DNA from: Azospirillum sp. TSH58
GTDB lineage: Bacteria > Pseudomonadota > Alphaproteobacteria > Azospirillales > Azospirillaceae
Length of the DNA stretch: 64,000 nt
Assembly (NCBI RefSeq): GCF_003119115.1
Contig: NZ_CP022367.1
Location: 1,477,001-1,541,000 of the forward strand
Direction: 5' to 3'
Shown: positions 1 through 9,430 of the stretch, in pieces
Layout: every line of letters begins with the position of its first letter
Position numbering within the stretch: position 1 is the first letter of the stretch
Translations under genes and position numbers: made by a program
Notes under the pieces: generated by a model
What the model was told of the DNA's origin: nothing
Seen by the model: the letters and a program-made list of their open reading frames with translations, nothing else
Database searches by the model: none

Positions 1-1920
1 GAGCCGGACAAGGCGGTCCAGGACTACGCCTTTCTCAGCAACCTGTACCACCTGCGCCGGCTCTACGGGCTGGCGGCGGCCGGCGAAACGGCGGACCAGC
101 TCGCGCTGCTGGACGTCGAGGTCCTTGAGCGGCTGCGCAACCAGCAAAGCCTCCTGGACAGCCTCTCCAGCATGAGGACGGGGCCGGCGGCGCAGCCCAA
201 CCGCCTCGCCATCGTCCTGGACCGCTTCGCGTCGGCGCGCGCGGTGACCGGCCTGCAGCGCGGCCGCCTGTCCGTGCTGGCCCAGGTCCGGGCGGACGGC
301 GATCTTGCCCGTCGACCGTTGGAAGTGCTGGCCGCCAGCCTGCCGAGCGACGCGGCCATCACCGCGCTCGGCATGATGGACCACATTGCCACCGATGGCG
401 GGCGCGGATGGTGGGTCGGGTTGGTGGGGGGAGCGGCGGTCATCCTGCTGCTGGGTGGCGTGACGGCGCTGCTGCTGCGCCATGTGGCGGCTCCGCTCCT
501 GCGCCTCGGCGACACGCTGGACGCCTTGCGGGAAACACCGGAAACCGTGGCGCCACCGCCCGCCTCGCTGGAGGAGTTCGGGCGCATCGGGGCGGCGGTC
601 GAGCGTTTGGCCGGGGCGTTCGGCGCGTTGCGGCGCCAAGCCGCGGCGTCGCGGGCGAACGAGGGGCGGCTGAGCGCCATTCTCCAGTCCTCGCCCTTTC
701 CCATCGTCATCGCGCGGCGCACCGACGGGCGCATCCTGTTCGCCAACGCGCCCAGCGCGGACCTTCTGGAGACCACCGGCTCCGCCCTGCTGGACCGGGC
801 GATGCCGGGTTTCCTGGAGGCGCCGGGAGACTGGGAGGGGATCGCCGACGCTGTGCGCCGACGCGGGCGGCTACCCGACATCGAAACGCGGGTGATAACC
901 GCCGAGGGACGTCCCTTCTGGGGCGCGCTGTCGGCGATGGCGATGGATCACGACGGCGTGGACTCGCTGTTCGTGGCGCTTCGCGACATCTCCGCGCGCA
1001 AATACGCCGAAAAGACTTTGTTCGCCGCGAAGGAGGAGGCGGAACGCGCGCTGCACGATCTCCACCGGACGCAAAGGAGCCTGATCCAGGCGGAGAAGCT
1101 GGCGTCGCTGGGGGCCCTGGTGGCTGGGGCGGCGCATGAGATCAGCACGCCCGTCGGACTTGGCGTGACCGCCACCAGCCATCTTGCCGAGCAGGCACGG
1201 CAGTTCAAGACCGGCATGACCGATGGGCAACTGCGCCGCCGCGATCTGGAGGAGTTCGTGGACCGGGTCGAGGAGGGGGCCTCCATCATCCTGACCAACC
1301 TGGAGCGCGCCTGCACCCTGGTGGAGAGCGTCAAGCAGGTGGCCGTGGACCGGGCGTCGGAGGCGCGGCGTCCGTTCGAGCTGCGCGGCTATCTCGACGG
1401 CGTGCTCGGCAGCTTGGCCCCGCAACTGAAGGGCACCGGGCATCGGGTGACGCTGGACTGTCCGGACGGGCTGGTCATGGACAGCTATCCCGGCGCCCTG
1501 TCGCAGGTCGTGTCGAATCTGGTCATCAACGCGCTGCTGCACGCCTTCCGGCCCGATGCGCCCGGCACCGTCGCCATCACCGTGCGCACCGGCGGTCCGC
1601 CTCACGCCGGCGCGACGAGCGTCGTGCTGGACGTCGCCGACGATGGCCGCGGCATTCCGCCGGACCAGATCGAGCGCATCTTCGAGCCCTTCTTCACCAC
1701 GCGCCGCGCCGAGGGCGGCAGCGGGCTCGGCCTGCACATCGTCTACGACATCGTCACGGGGACTCTGGGCGGGCGCATCGCCGTGGCGTCTCAGCCGGGG
1801 GCCGGCTGCCGATTCACCATCCATCTGCCATTGGCCGCGTCATCCGGCGCGCCGGCCACCATTCCATCTGCCGCCGTCACGGCCGGCCGCGTCGCGGCGG
1901 AGGAGACGGAACCCGCCTGA
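1..1920 (+). CDS. Sensor histidine kinase, 5' end outside window
   Basis: The reading frame is open from base 1, so the start lies upstream; 639 residues are visible. An N-terminal input region is followed by a membrane segment (about residues 137-159), a HAMP-like linker, a PAS domain (about 225-335, beginning near LSAILQSSPFPIVIARR), a coiled segment, a HisKA box with AAHEISTPVG, and a HATPase domain with N box (LVINALLHAF), G1 (DDGRGI), F box (FEPFFTT) and G2 (GSGLGL). It should autophosphorylate on the His of HEISTP and pass phosphate to a separate response regulator, since no receiver domain follows. The HEI(S/N)TP form of the H box is shared with DctB-like kinases. It converges on folB; both stop codons lie in the palindrome CCTGAC-GG-GTCAGG at 1916-1929. 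The ligand is unknown. Confidence 0.95.
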   Translation, partial: EPDKAVQDYAFLSNLYHLRRLYGLAAAGETADQLALLDVEVLERLRNQQSLLDSLSSMRTGPAAQPNRLAIVLDRFASARAVTGLQRGRLSVLAQVRADGDLARRPLEVLAASLPSDAAITALGMMDHIATDGGRGWWVGLVGGAAVILLLGGVTALLLRHVAAPLLRLGDTLDALRETPETVAPPPASLEEFGRIGAAVERLAGAFGALRRQAAASRANEGRLSAILQSSPFPIVIARRTDGRILFANAPSADLLETTGSALLDRAMPGFLEAPGDWEGIADAVRRRGRLPDIETRVITAEGRPFWGALSAMAMDHDGVDSLFVALRDISARKYAEKTLFAAKEEAERALHDLHRTQRSLIQAEKLASLGALVAGAAHEISTPVGLGVTATSHLAEQARQFKTGMTDGQLRRRDLEEFVDRVEEGASIILTNLERACTLVESVKQVAVDRASEARRPFELRGYLDGVLGSLAPQLKGTGHRVTLDCPDGLVMDSYPGALSQVVSNLVINALLHAFRPDAPGTVAITVRTGGPPHAGATSVVLDVADDGRGIPPDQIERIFEPFFTTRRAEGGSGLGLHIVYDIVTGTLGGRIAVASQPGAGCRFTIHLPLAASSGAPATIPSAAVTAGRVAAEETEPA

Positions 1921-1924
1921 CGGG

Positions 1925-2308
1925 TCAGGCCCGGGCGCGCTCGATCTCGACGCCGACGCTGGCGGCGTCCGGGAACACGTCCAGCTTCTCCACCCGCACC
2001 TTGACGCTGGCGATCCGCTCGTCGGACAGGCAGCGCTCGGCGATCCGTTCGGCCAGCGTTTCGATCAGGGTGACGTGGCCCTGGCTGACCAGCCCCTTCA
2101 CCACCGCCGCCATGTCCTCGCCGGTGACGCCGGGGGCGGCGATCTCCAGGTCGAGGCTCAGGCGGATGCGCTGCGGCTTGATCCGCTCGTGGGCATAGAC
2201 GCCGATCAGCGCATCCATGACCAGATCGCGCACGAAGCAACGGGTGGAAAGCGCCGCCGGGGCCGAACGGGGCGCCGGAGCGGTGACGGTGGCGAAGAGC
2301 TTGTTCAT
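1925..2308 (-). CDS. folB: Dihydroneopterin aldolase
   Basis: A 127-residue protein of the FolB family, the tunnelling-fold enzyme that converts 7,8-dihydroneopterin to 6-hydroxymethyl-dihydropterin in cytoplasmic folate synthesis. Family hallmarks are the segment around MDALIGVYAHER, the SLDLEI strand, and LIETLAERIAERCL containing the conserved Glu. The ATG at 2308 (MNKLFATV) is preferred to an upstream in-frame ATG at 2350 because length and N-terminus then fit better, although about 20 residues before the core remain. It stands alone, not beside other fol genes, and is convergent with the kinase ending at 1920. Confidence 0.88.
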   Translation of the reverse strand: MNKLFATVTAPAPRSAPAALSTRCFVRDLVMDALIGVYAHERIKPQRIRLSLDLEIAAPGVTGEDMAAVVKGLVSQGHVTLIETLAERIAERCLSDERIASVKVRVEKLDVFPDAASVGVEIERARA

Positions 2309-2441
2309 GGCGCACACGCCTATCACGCCGTCCCCGTCCTGCCAAGGCATGCGGGCGGCGATCGGTGAAGGGCTCCGATGCCGAACTTGCGGGAACGGAG
2401 CGGCGTCAACGGCCGCCCCGGTTCACGTTCGGTGCCGAAAA

Positions 2442-3527
2442 TCAGGCGGAGGCTTCGGAGCGGATGCGCTCGCGCAGCACGTCGATGGGACGCAGATCGC
2501 CGCCATCCTCGTAGTGCCAGAAGGTCCAGCCGTTGCAGGCCGGCAGGCCGGCCATCGCGGCCCCCACCTGATGGATGGACCCGCGATGGTCGCCGCGCGG
2601 GCCGGACCCGATCAGCGTGCCGTCGGCGCGCACGCGGGCGGCCACGCGGCGGCGATGGTCGAACAGCGTGGTGCCCGGACGGAGCAGACCGCGCTCCACC
2701 ACCCAGCCGAAGGGAATGCGCGGGGCCGACCGCTTCGGCGGCGTGTCCAGGACGGCGGCGTCGGGCGCCTCCTCCACCGCCTCGATGCGGGCGGTGGCGG
2801 CCTTGGCGTAGGTCGGGTCGCGTTCCAGCCCGATCCAGTTGCGGCCCAGCCGCTTCGCCACGGCACCGGTGGTGCCGGTGCCGAAGAAGGGGTCCAGCAC
2901 CGTGTCGCCGGGGCGGGAGGAGGACAGGATGACGCGGTAGAGAAGCGATTCCGGCTTCTGCGTCGGGTGGGCCTTGCGGCCGTCCTCGTCGCGCAGGCGC
3001 TCCGCGCCGTTGCAGATCGGCAGCAGCCAGTCGCTGCGCATCTGCAGGTCGTCGTTCAGCGCCTTCATGGCGTCGTAGTTGAAGCGGTAGCGGGCATCCT
3101 TCTCGCGCGAGGCCCAGATCATGGTCTCATGCGCGTTGGCGAAGCGCGTGCCGCGGAAGTTCGGCATCGGGTTGGTCTTGCGCCACACGATGTCGTTCAG
3201 AATCCAGAAGCCCAGATTCTGCAGCGTGGCGCCGACACGGAAGATGTTGTGGTAGCTGCCGATCACCCACAACGATCCCTCGGGCTTCAGGATGCGGCGG
3301 GCCGCGGCGAGCCAGTCCCGCGTGAAGCGGTCGTAGGTCTCGAAATCCTCGAACTTGTCCCAGTCCTCTTCCACTCCGTCAACACGGGAGTGGTTCGGAC
3401 GCAAGAGTTCGCCCCCCAGCTGGAGGTTATAAGGCGGATCGGCAAAGACAAGGTCTACCGATTCAGCCGGCATTTCATTCATGAGGGCGATGCAATCGCC
3501 CACGAGAATTTTGTTCAGGGGGAGCAT
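2442..3527 (-). CDS. ccrM: Cell-cycle-regulated adenine DNA methyltransferase (GANTC)
   Basis: A 361-residue protein close in sequence to Caulobacter CcrM, which methylates adenine in GANTC and couples methylation state to cell-cycle transcription in alphaproteobacteria. The catalytic motif DPPYN lies at residues 30-34 followed by LQLGGELLRP, as in beta-class N6-adenine methyltransferases. The AdoMet motif DPFFGTGTTG lies near residue 225. The C-terminal extension ending in the ACNGWTFWHY segment is specific to the CcrM branch. The ATG at 3527 is chosen; a TTG four codons upstream is also in frame. No restriction endonuclease is nearby, as expected for an orphan methylase. The upstream 80 bases contain a dense cluster of its own target sites (separate entry), which suggests autoregulation. 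Confidence 0.96.
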   Translation of the reverse strand: MLPLNKILVGDCIALMNEMPAESVDLVFADPPYNLQLGGELLRPNHSRVDGVEEDWDKFEDFETYDRFTRDWLAAARRILKPEGSLWVIGSYHNIFRVGATLQNLGFWILNDIVWRKTNPMPNFRGTRFANAHETMIWASREKDARYRFNYDAMKALNDDLQMRSDWLLPICNGAERLRDEDGRKAHPTQKPESLLYRVILSSSRPGDTVLDPFFGTGTTGAVAKRLGRNWIGLERDPTYAKAATARIEAVEEAPDAAVLDTPPKRSAPRIPFGWVVERGLLRPGTTLFDHRRRVAARVRADGTLIGSGPRGDHRGSIHQVGAAMAGLPACNGWTFWHYEDGGDLRPIDVLRERIRSEASA

Positions 3528-3545
3528 TGACGAAACCAAAACAGC

Positions 3546-3610
3546 GAATCAGTCGTTGGGACAATGATTCGCCGCCGAGTCGCCGTCAACTGATTTCTTG
3601 TGCCGGAATC
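3546..3610. promoter_or_regulatory. Cluster of four GANTC sites upstream of ccrM
   Basis: GAATC at 3546-3550, GATTC at 3566-3570, GAGTC at 3577-3581 and GAATC at 3606-3610 lie in 65 bases directly upstream of ccrM, while random expectation at this base composition is roughly one site per 300-350 bases. In Caulobacter the ccrM promoter also carries GANTC sites and is silenced when they are fully methylated. By analogy this is probably an autoregulatory promoter. The transcription start was not identified. Confidence 0.65.
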
Positions 3611-3617
3611 GCGGCGG

Positions 3618-4292
3618 TCAGCCGGCCCGTTCGATTTGGGCGCGGACTGGTGCAAAAGTGACTCGGTGGTGGGGCGTCACGCCGTGGCGGCGCAGCGCCT
3701 CCAGATGCTCCGGCGTCGGGTAGCCGGCGTTGCGGTCCCAGCCGTATTCCGGGTGAAGCTCCGCCAGCCGCATCATCTCGCGGTCGCGCGCCACCTTGGC
3801 GACGATGGAGGCCGCGGCGATCGACTGGCTGCGCCCGTCGCCCTTGACGATGGCCTCCATCAGGCAGGACAGGTCCGGCTTGAACTTCCCGTCGATCAGC
3901 GCGACGGCGGGCGGCTCGCCGGGCAGCGCCTCGTAGGCGCGCTTCATGGCCAGCAGCGTGGCCTTGTGGATGTTGAGGGCGTCGATCTCGGCGGCGGACG
4001 CCTCGGCCAGGGCGACGGCCAGGGCGTGGGCGCGGATCTCCGGCTCCAGCGCCTCGCGGGCGCGCAGGCTCAGCGCCTTGCTGTCGTTGATGGCGCGGGC
4101 CAGGGCGTCGGGCAGGCCGCCCGCCGGCAGCACCACGGCGGCGGTGACCACCGGGCCGGCGAGCGGGCCGCGCCCCACCTCGTCGATGCCGCAGACCAGC
4201 CGCCCCTGGCCCAGCGCGGTTTCGAAGGACAGGTCGGGCTGCGGGCGGGGGACCTTGACGCGGACGGCTTTGGTGGTGGTCTTGGATGTCAT
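3618..4292 (-). CDS. rnhB: Ribonuclease HII
   Basis: A 224-residue RNase HII, which cleaves RNA in RNA:DNA hybrids and starts removal of misincorporated ribonucleotides. The catalytic start CGIDEVGRGPLAGPVV (D37, E38), the NDSKALS segment, and SIAAASIVAKVARD near the C-terminal half are diagnostic. A longer frame runs upstream, but the ATG at 4292 gives the normal family length and overlaps the stop of the upstream cyclic-nucleotide-binding gene by four bases (ATGA), implying translational coupling. A basic N-terminal extension of about 30 residues precedes the core, as in many alphaproteobacterial versions. Confidence 0.96.
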   Translation of the reverse strand: MTSKTTTKAVRVKVPRPQPDLSFETALGQGRLVCGIDEVGRGPLAGPVVTAAVVLPAGGLPDALARAINDSKALSLRAREALEPEIRAHALAVALAEASAAEIDALNIHKATLLAMKRAYEALPGEPPAVALIDGKFKPDLSCLMEAIVKGDGRSQSIAAASIVAKVARDREMMRLAELHPEYGWDRNAGYPTPEHLEALRRHGVTPHHRVTFAPVRAQIERAG

Positions 4293-5077
4293 GGAGAGTC
4301 GGTTCTTGCGGGTTCGGCGTGGTGGGGCAGGAACCGTCCGCCGGACAGTTGCTCGATGTAGATGCGCGTCAGCGAGCGCAGGATGGGCGGCATCGTCTCG
4401 ATGGCTTTGGCGAACTGGTCCTTGCGGATGATTTCGCAGACCGTGGCCTCCAGCGCAACGACGGTGGCGGCGCGCGGCCGGTTGGCGAGGAGGGCCAACT
4501 CCCCGAAGATGCGCCCCGGCCCCAGAACGCCGAGGTCGGCCCCGTCGCGCCGAACGCCGACCGAGCCGGACTGGATCAGGTAGGCCGCCGTTCCCTCGTC
4601 CCCCTGGCGGAAGAAGCTGTGGCCGCTGCGGAACATGCGCCGGTCCGCCACCGTGGCGAAGGAATCGGAGGCGCGGATCGCGGCGCCGCCCTCCTGCCGC
4701 TCGGGCTGGGACAGGCCGTAGCTGCGGCGGATCGCGGCGACGAGGCTTTCCAGCAGGTAGGAGGCCAGCGGCGGGCAGCGGCCGCGCAGCGCGCGGAAGG
4801 TCTCGCGCGACAGTTCCACCGCCTCGACGCTGGTCAGGGCGCGCACCGTGGCGCTGCGCAGCCCGTCGTCCAGCAGGGCCATCTCCCCGACGATGGCGTT
4901 GGCGCCGACGCTGCCCAGGCGGCGCGGGCCGTCCGGGCCGTCCAGCAGGACCTCCAGCTCGCCCGACTGGATCAGCCACGCGCAGTCCCCGGCCTCGCCC
5001 TGGCGGATCAGCACGGTGTCCGCGGCGATGCGCCGCGTGGGAAGGTCGGGTCCGCGTCTCGTCATCACCGGTTCCAT
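4289..5077 (-). CDS. Protein with two cyclic-nucleotide-binding domains
   Basis: A 262-residue protein made of two consecutive cNMP-binding (Crp-like) beta-barrel domains, about residues 15-125 and 145-250. Both show the glycine-rich turns typical of the fold (IQSGELEVL and VGEMALLDD in the first; IQSGSVGV and FGELALLANRPRAATVVA in the second, which resembles the phosphate-binding cassette). No helix-turn-helix, kinase or membrane segment follows, so it is not a Crp/Fnr transcription factor. It overlaps rnhB by ATGA, suggesting an operon, though no functional link to RNase HII is known. The role is unknown; a cyclic-nucleotide sensor or adaptor is an inference. Confidence 0.85.
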   Translation of the reverse strand: MEPVMTRRGPDLPTRRIAADTVLIRQGEAGDCAWLIQSGELEVLLDGPDGPRRLGSVGANAIVGEMALLDDGLRSATVRALTSVEAVELSRETFRALRGRCPPLASYLLESLVAAIRRSYGLSQPERQEGGAAIRASDSFATVADRRMFRSGHSFFRQGDEGTAAYLIQSGSVGVRRDGADLGVLGPGRIFGELALLANRPRAATVVALEATVCEIIRKDQFAKAIETMPPILRSLTRIYIEQLSGGRFLPHHAEPARTDSP

Positions 5078-5242
5078 AGCTCCGGGCGCTCCGGGCCGCC
5101 AGCCCGCGTTCCATGGAGTTTAGCGCGAATGCCGATCCGCTTCAGGCGAATTTGCCGTGGGTGGTGTGTGGCGGCCGTGACGCTTGGCGGAGGCCGCCGG
5201 CTGCGCTATGCATGGCGCCCTCAAATCGAGAGGCCGGAAGTC

Positions 5243-5740
<498 letters not shown>

Positions 5741-5983
5741 CGGCGCAGGCTTGAGGGAACAGTCCTGAGGGGCCGCTCTTGACCGGCAATCCGCCGATTC
5801 TCGCAGCAATTGCGATATTTTTGGTCGCCCGGTGACCCCCGGGCGGCCTTCGGCCGTGTTTTGGCCGAATCTTTCTTTCCGGCGCGCGCGATCTCAATTG
5901 AAAAGCGCTGCGGAACGGATCATCTTCGGGGGGCCATGTTCCGCCGGTTGGGGCATGGCCTATCACGACAGATGAGACCACGT

Positions 5984-6553
5984 ATGTTCGACCGTCCGCA
6001 GCGCAACAGCTTCCGCGCTCCCGAGATCACCCAGCGCAACATCCGCGCCACCGTCAAGTGGTTCAACGCGACCAAGGGCTTCGGCTTCGTCACGCCCGAA
6101 GACGGTTCGCCGGATGCCTTCCTGCATTCCACGGTTCTGCAGTTCTGCGGACACGACAGCCTGCCCGAGGGTGCCACCATCACCTGTGACCTGTCCCGCG
6201 GCCCGAAGGGCCCGCAGGTCGCCACCATCCACGACGTCGACACCTCGACCGCCAGCGAGTCCCCGCGCCCGGCGGCGCGCGCTCCGCGCAGCGACAGCTA
6301 CGGCGGCGGCTACGGCGGTGGCAGCAGCTACGGCGGCGGCGCCGAGGAGACGGTCGACGGCACCGTGAAGTGGTTCAACGTGTCCAAGGGCTTCGGCTTC
6401 ATCGCCCCGTCCACCGGCGGCAAGGACATCTTCGTCCACATCCGCGCTCTGGAGCGTTCGGGCCTGGACGTGCTCGCCGACGGCGAGCAGGTGCGGGTGA
6501 CCGTCCGCCAGGGCGTCAAGGGTCCGGAAGCGCAGCGCGTCGAAGTGGTCTGA
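5984..6553 (+). CDS. Double cold-shock-domain protein
   Basis: A 189-residue protein with two cold-shock domains joined by a Gly/Tyr/Ser-rich linker. Domain one (about residues 15-75) carries KWFNATKGFGFV and DAFLHSTVL; domain two (about 120-187) carries KWFNVSKGFGFIAP and DIFVHIRAL. These are the RNP1 and RNP2 RNA-binding motifs of CspA-type nucleic-acid chaperones. The linker SYGGGYGGGSSYGGG resembles low-complexity tails of RNA-binding proteins. Double-CSD proteins are common in alphaproteobacteria. The ATG at 5984 is chosen; ATG at 5972 is an alternative. The 243-base leader from 5741 may be a regulatory 5' UTR, typical of cold-shock genes, and contains two GANTC sites (5796, 5867). Confidence 0.93.
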   Translation: MFDRPQRNSFRAPEITQRNIRATVKWFNATKGFGFVTPEDGSPDAFLHSTVLQFCGHDSLPEGATITCDLSRGPKGPQVATIHDVDTSTASESPRPAARAPRSDSYGGGYGGGSSYGGGAEETVDGTVKWFNVSKGFGFIAPSTGGKDIFVHIRALERSGLDVLADGEQVRVTVRQGVKGPEAQRVEVV

Positions 6554-6676
6554 CGTCGAACAGCCGGGTGGGGGCGGGGCGGACCCATCCCCGCACGTCC
6601 GGTCGCGGAAGCAGCACCATTCCCATCACCGTCGTGATCCGCCCATAAGGTGCGCGACGGTGCGCGGGGCACAAAG

Positions 6677-6717
6677 AAAAAGCCCGCCGTTCCAGTGGAG
6701 CGGCGGGCTTTTTTTGT
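6677..6717. terminator. Bidirectional intrinsic terminator
   Basis: AAGCCCGCCG (6680-6689) pairs perfectly with CGGCGGGCTT (6701-6710), flanked by an A run on the left and a T run on the right, so it works in either direction. It separates the convergent cold-shock gene (ending 6553) and the S41 protease gene (ending 6768). Confidence 0.92.
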
Positions 6718-6767
6718 TTTGATCCCGTCTTCGATCCCGTCTTTGATCTCGTGGGGGGGGGCGGCTT

Positions 6768-8216
6768 TTACGGCCGCCCGATCAGCGTGCCCATCAGGCG
6801 GGTGCGGATGGCGGCGACGGCGCAGTCCAGCGGACGGTCGGCGTCCGGCTTCGACGGGGCGGCGGCCACGTCCGGGCACAGATCCTCGATCCGCCAGGCG
6901 CGCGGCGGCGGCGGCGGGGTGGCGTGCGGGTCGCAGGTCGCCGGGTCGGGGTGGGTTTCCTCGCTGTTGTCGTTGGCCGGCTTGATCTCCAGGTTCGGCG
7001 ACACGCCGAAGCAGTCGACCAGCCCGCCGGACGGGCGGAAGTAGCGCGCCGTGGTCAGACGGATGCCGATGTCGCCGGACAGCGACGAGATGGTCTGCAC
7101 CGACCCCTTGCCGTAGCTGCGCGTGCCGAACAGCAGCGCCCGGCTGTGGTCCTGCAGGGCGCCCGCCACGATCTCCGACGCTGAGGCTGACCCGCTGTTG
7201 ATCAGCAGGACGATGGGCAGGCCGGCCAGCAGATCGCCCGGCGTGCCGGTGTAGCGGCGGTTCTCGTCGGGATCGCGGCCGCGCACCGACACGATGTCCA
7301 CCGCCTCCAGGAAGCGGTCGGCGACGTTCACCGCCTGATCGAGCAGGCCGCCGGGGTTGTTGCGCAGGTCGAGCACCGCACCGGCGAGACGCCCGTGGGC
7401 CTGCCGACGCATGTCCTCCACCGCGTCGTCCAGCGCGTGCGAGGTCTGCTGGTTGAAGGCGGCGATGCGGATGTAGGCGACGTCACCCTCCAGCCGGTAG
7501 CGGACGGGCTGGATCTTCACGATCGCGCGGGTCAGCGACACGCGGAACGGCGCGTCGGGGCCGCCGTTGCCGCTGGTCCCGCCGTTGCGGCGCATGGTCA
7601 GGGCGACGGAGGTGCCGACCGGGCCGCGCATGCGCGCCACCGCGTCGCGCAGGTTCATGCCCTTGACCTGAGCCTCGTCGATGCGGGCGATCAGGTCGCC
7701 GGTGCGCAGGCCGGCGCGGGCGGCGGGCGAGCCGTCGATGGGCGACACGACGCGGATCAGGCCGCTGTCCTCGTCCATCGTCACCTCGATGCCCAGCCCG
7801 CCGAACTCGCCCTGGGTCTGCTCCCGCATGTAGCGGAAATGCTCGGAGTCGAGGAAGGCCGAATAAGGGTCGAGGGAGGTGAGCATGGCGTCCAGGGCCG
7901 CCTCGGTCAGCACCCGGTCGGTGGCCCCCGGCTCCTCCTTCTTCTTCTTCTGGAGGCCGGCGACGGCCTTTTCGACCAGGGCCTGCGGGGTGCCCGGCTT
8001 CACATGTTCGGCCAGCACGCGGCGCAGGACGTCGGAAAAGAGGAGATAGTTGCGGTCCGCCGGGGAGGGGAGGGAGGAGGTGCCCTTGGCCTTCGCGAAT
8101 TCCTGCCGGTAATGGTCCAGCGCGATGCTGGTGTCCGCGCGGGATGCGGGCACCACCGCGCAGGCGGGTCCCATCGCCACCATCAGCAGCAACAGCGCCG
8201 CCAGCAGTTTCGCCAT
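6768..8216 (-). CDS. S41-family C-terminal processing protease
   Basis: A 482-residue Ctp-type serine protease for the cell envelope. Residues 1-23 form a signal peptide (MAKLLAALLLLMVAMGPACA). A PDZ domain (about 120-200, GGLGIEVTMDEDSGLIRVV onward, with the GDLIARID strand) is followed by the S41 catalytic core: Ser near residue 342 in NSGSASASEIVAG and Lys near residue 368 in SYGKGSVQT form the Ser/Lys dyad. The tail is proline-rich then Cys-containing. The start at 8216 is supported by AGGGGCGCAGG just upstream; the longer in-frame start would destroy the signal peptide. Proteases of this family trim envelope proteins or peptidoglycan regulators; the substrate here is unknown. Confidence 0.94.
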   Translation of the reverse strand: MAKLLAALLLLMVAMGPACAVVPASRADTSIALDHYRQEFAKAKGTSSLPSPADRNYLLFSDVLRRVLAEHVKPGTPQALVEKAVAGLQKKKKEEPGATDRVLTEAALDAMLTSLDPYSAFLDSEHFRYMREQTQGEFGGLGIEVTMDEDSGLIRVVSPIDGSPAARAGLRTGDLIARIDEAQVKGMNLRDAVARMRGPVGTSVALTMRRNGGTSGNGGPDAPFRVSLTRAIVKIQPVRYRLEGDVAYIRIAAFNQQTSHALDDAVEDMRRQAHGRLAGAVLDLRNNPGGLLDQAVNVADRFLEAVDIVSVRGRDPDENRRYTGTPGDLLAGLPIVLLINSGSASASEIVAGALQDHSRALLFGTRSYGKGSVQTISSLSGDIGIRLTTARYFRPSGGLVDCFGVSPNLEIKPANDNSEETHPDPATCDPHATPPPPPRAWRIEDLCPDVAAAPSKPDADRPLDCAVAAIRTRLMGTLIGRP

Positions 8217-8533
8217 CCTGCGCCCCTCTTGACAGGCCGGCCCGGCCGGCGGAATCAAAGCCATCAACGCGACTGCAAGCCTTATTGTACCAGGGGTTTC
8301 GCCTGCCGGACGTCGAAGGCCGGTCCATATGTGCGTTCGTACGGCGGAACACGGCCATCCGGCCGGACCCGCCGGTCGTCCATCCGCAACCTAGCACGTT
8401 GACCGGGCAATCTCAAATCCTGCCCCCTGGTGCCGCGGGGCCCGTCGCCTCGCGCAGGATAGGATATATGTCTCCACCCGCCGCGCCGCCACTCTCCGGG
8501 CGGGGGAGGGCGGCGGCGCGGGGATTCTACGCC
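8217..8533. other. Intergenic region with candidate protease promoter
   Basis: This 317-base gap separates the start of the S41 protease gene from the 3' end of the sugar transferase, both on the minus strand. Reading the minus strand, an extended -10 element TGG-TACAAT lies at 8284-8292, about 70 bases upstream of the protease start codon; no good -35 is seen. An imperfect GC-rich inverted repeat (8477-8490 with 8508-8523) could end sugar-transferase transcription but has no U tract. No gene is supported in the gap. Confidence 0.4.
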
Positions 8534-9256
8534 TTAATAGGCACCTTTTCCGCTGAGCATCACGCCGACCGTGCGCAGCAGGATGCGGATGTCGCCCCAC
8601 AGGCTCCAGCCCAGCAGATAGGCGGTGTCGAGCTGGACGCGCTGGCCATAATCCACGTCGTTGCGTCCGCTGACCTGCCACAGCCCGGTCAGTCCGGGGC
8701 GGCAGCGCGTGTAGAAGGGGAAGCAGACGTGATAGCGCGCGACCTCCTCCTGCACGATGGGGCGCGGGCCGACCAGGCTCATGTCGCCCGTCAGGACGTT
8801 GAAGAGCTGCGGCAGCTCGTCCAGGCTGGTGCGGCGCAGGAAGCGGCCGATCCAGGTGATGCGGGGATCGTTGCGCAGCTTGCGCGTGGCCTCCCACTCC
8901 GCACGGGCCTCCGGGTCGGATTCGATCAGCTTCTCGAAGACCTCCGGCGCGTTGACCACCATGGAGCGGAATTTCCAGCAGGTGAAGTCGCGTCCCTCGG
9001 TCCCGATGCGCCGGTGACCGAACACCGCCGGGCCACCGTCCAGCGTGATGAGCAGCCCGACGATCAGCATCAGCGGTCCGAAGAACAGGATCAGCCCGAC
9101 CGCACCCACGAGGTCGAAGGCCCGTTTCACCCGGTTGCGGTGCAGCGGTTCCATGGCCGGCAAGCGCGCGACCAGGTCCGCGGCGGACGCCGTGCCGGCA
9201 AGCGTCGCCGGCTCCAGCGGTGCAGCACCCAACTGGATGGACTGCGGAATACCCAT
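8534..9256 (-). CDS. ExoY-type undecaprenyl-phosphate sugar transferase
   Basis: A 240-residue initiating glycosyl-1-phosphate transferase, which loads the first sugar phosphate onto undecaprenyl phosphate for exopolysaccharide assembly at the inner membrane. It has a short cytoplasmic N-terminus, one hydrophobic segment (about 48-70, starting after KRAFDLVGA), then the catalytic core with RRIGTEGRDFTCWKFRSM, DELPQLFNVLTGDMSLVGPRP and RPGLTGLWQVSGR. It lacks the four extra N-terminal membrane helices of WcaJ/WbaP proteins, so it is of the ExoY/short type. No other polysaccharide genes are adjacent, which is unusual for this class; the partner pathway must lie elsewhere. Confidence 0.93.
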   Translation of the reverse strand: MGIPQSIQLGAAPLEPATLAGTASAADLVARLPAMEPLHRNRVKRAFDLVGAVGLILFFGPLMLIVGLLITLDGGPAVFGHRRIGTEGRDFTCWKFRSMVVNAPEVFEKLIESDPEARAEWEATRKLRNDPRITWIGRFLRRTSLDELPQLFNVLTGDMSLVGPRPIVQEEVARYHVCFPFYTRCRPGLTGLWQVSGRNDVDYGQRVQLDTAYLLGWSLWGDIRILLRTVGVMLSGKGAY

Positions 9257-9430
9257 CGATCCCCCGTACTCACAATTCGGCTGGCGGAAACACGACCGCC
9301 TTCCGGGGGAGGCAACGCGTGAGGCGCGTCCGGGGTCCCCCGGCCGGGATGATCCGCCGCAGTTCCATCGCGGTACGCCGAACGGCGGCGCTGGAGCCGA
9401 CGGGGTGCCTCTTTCGACAAAAGCGGAGGC

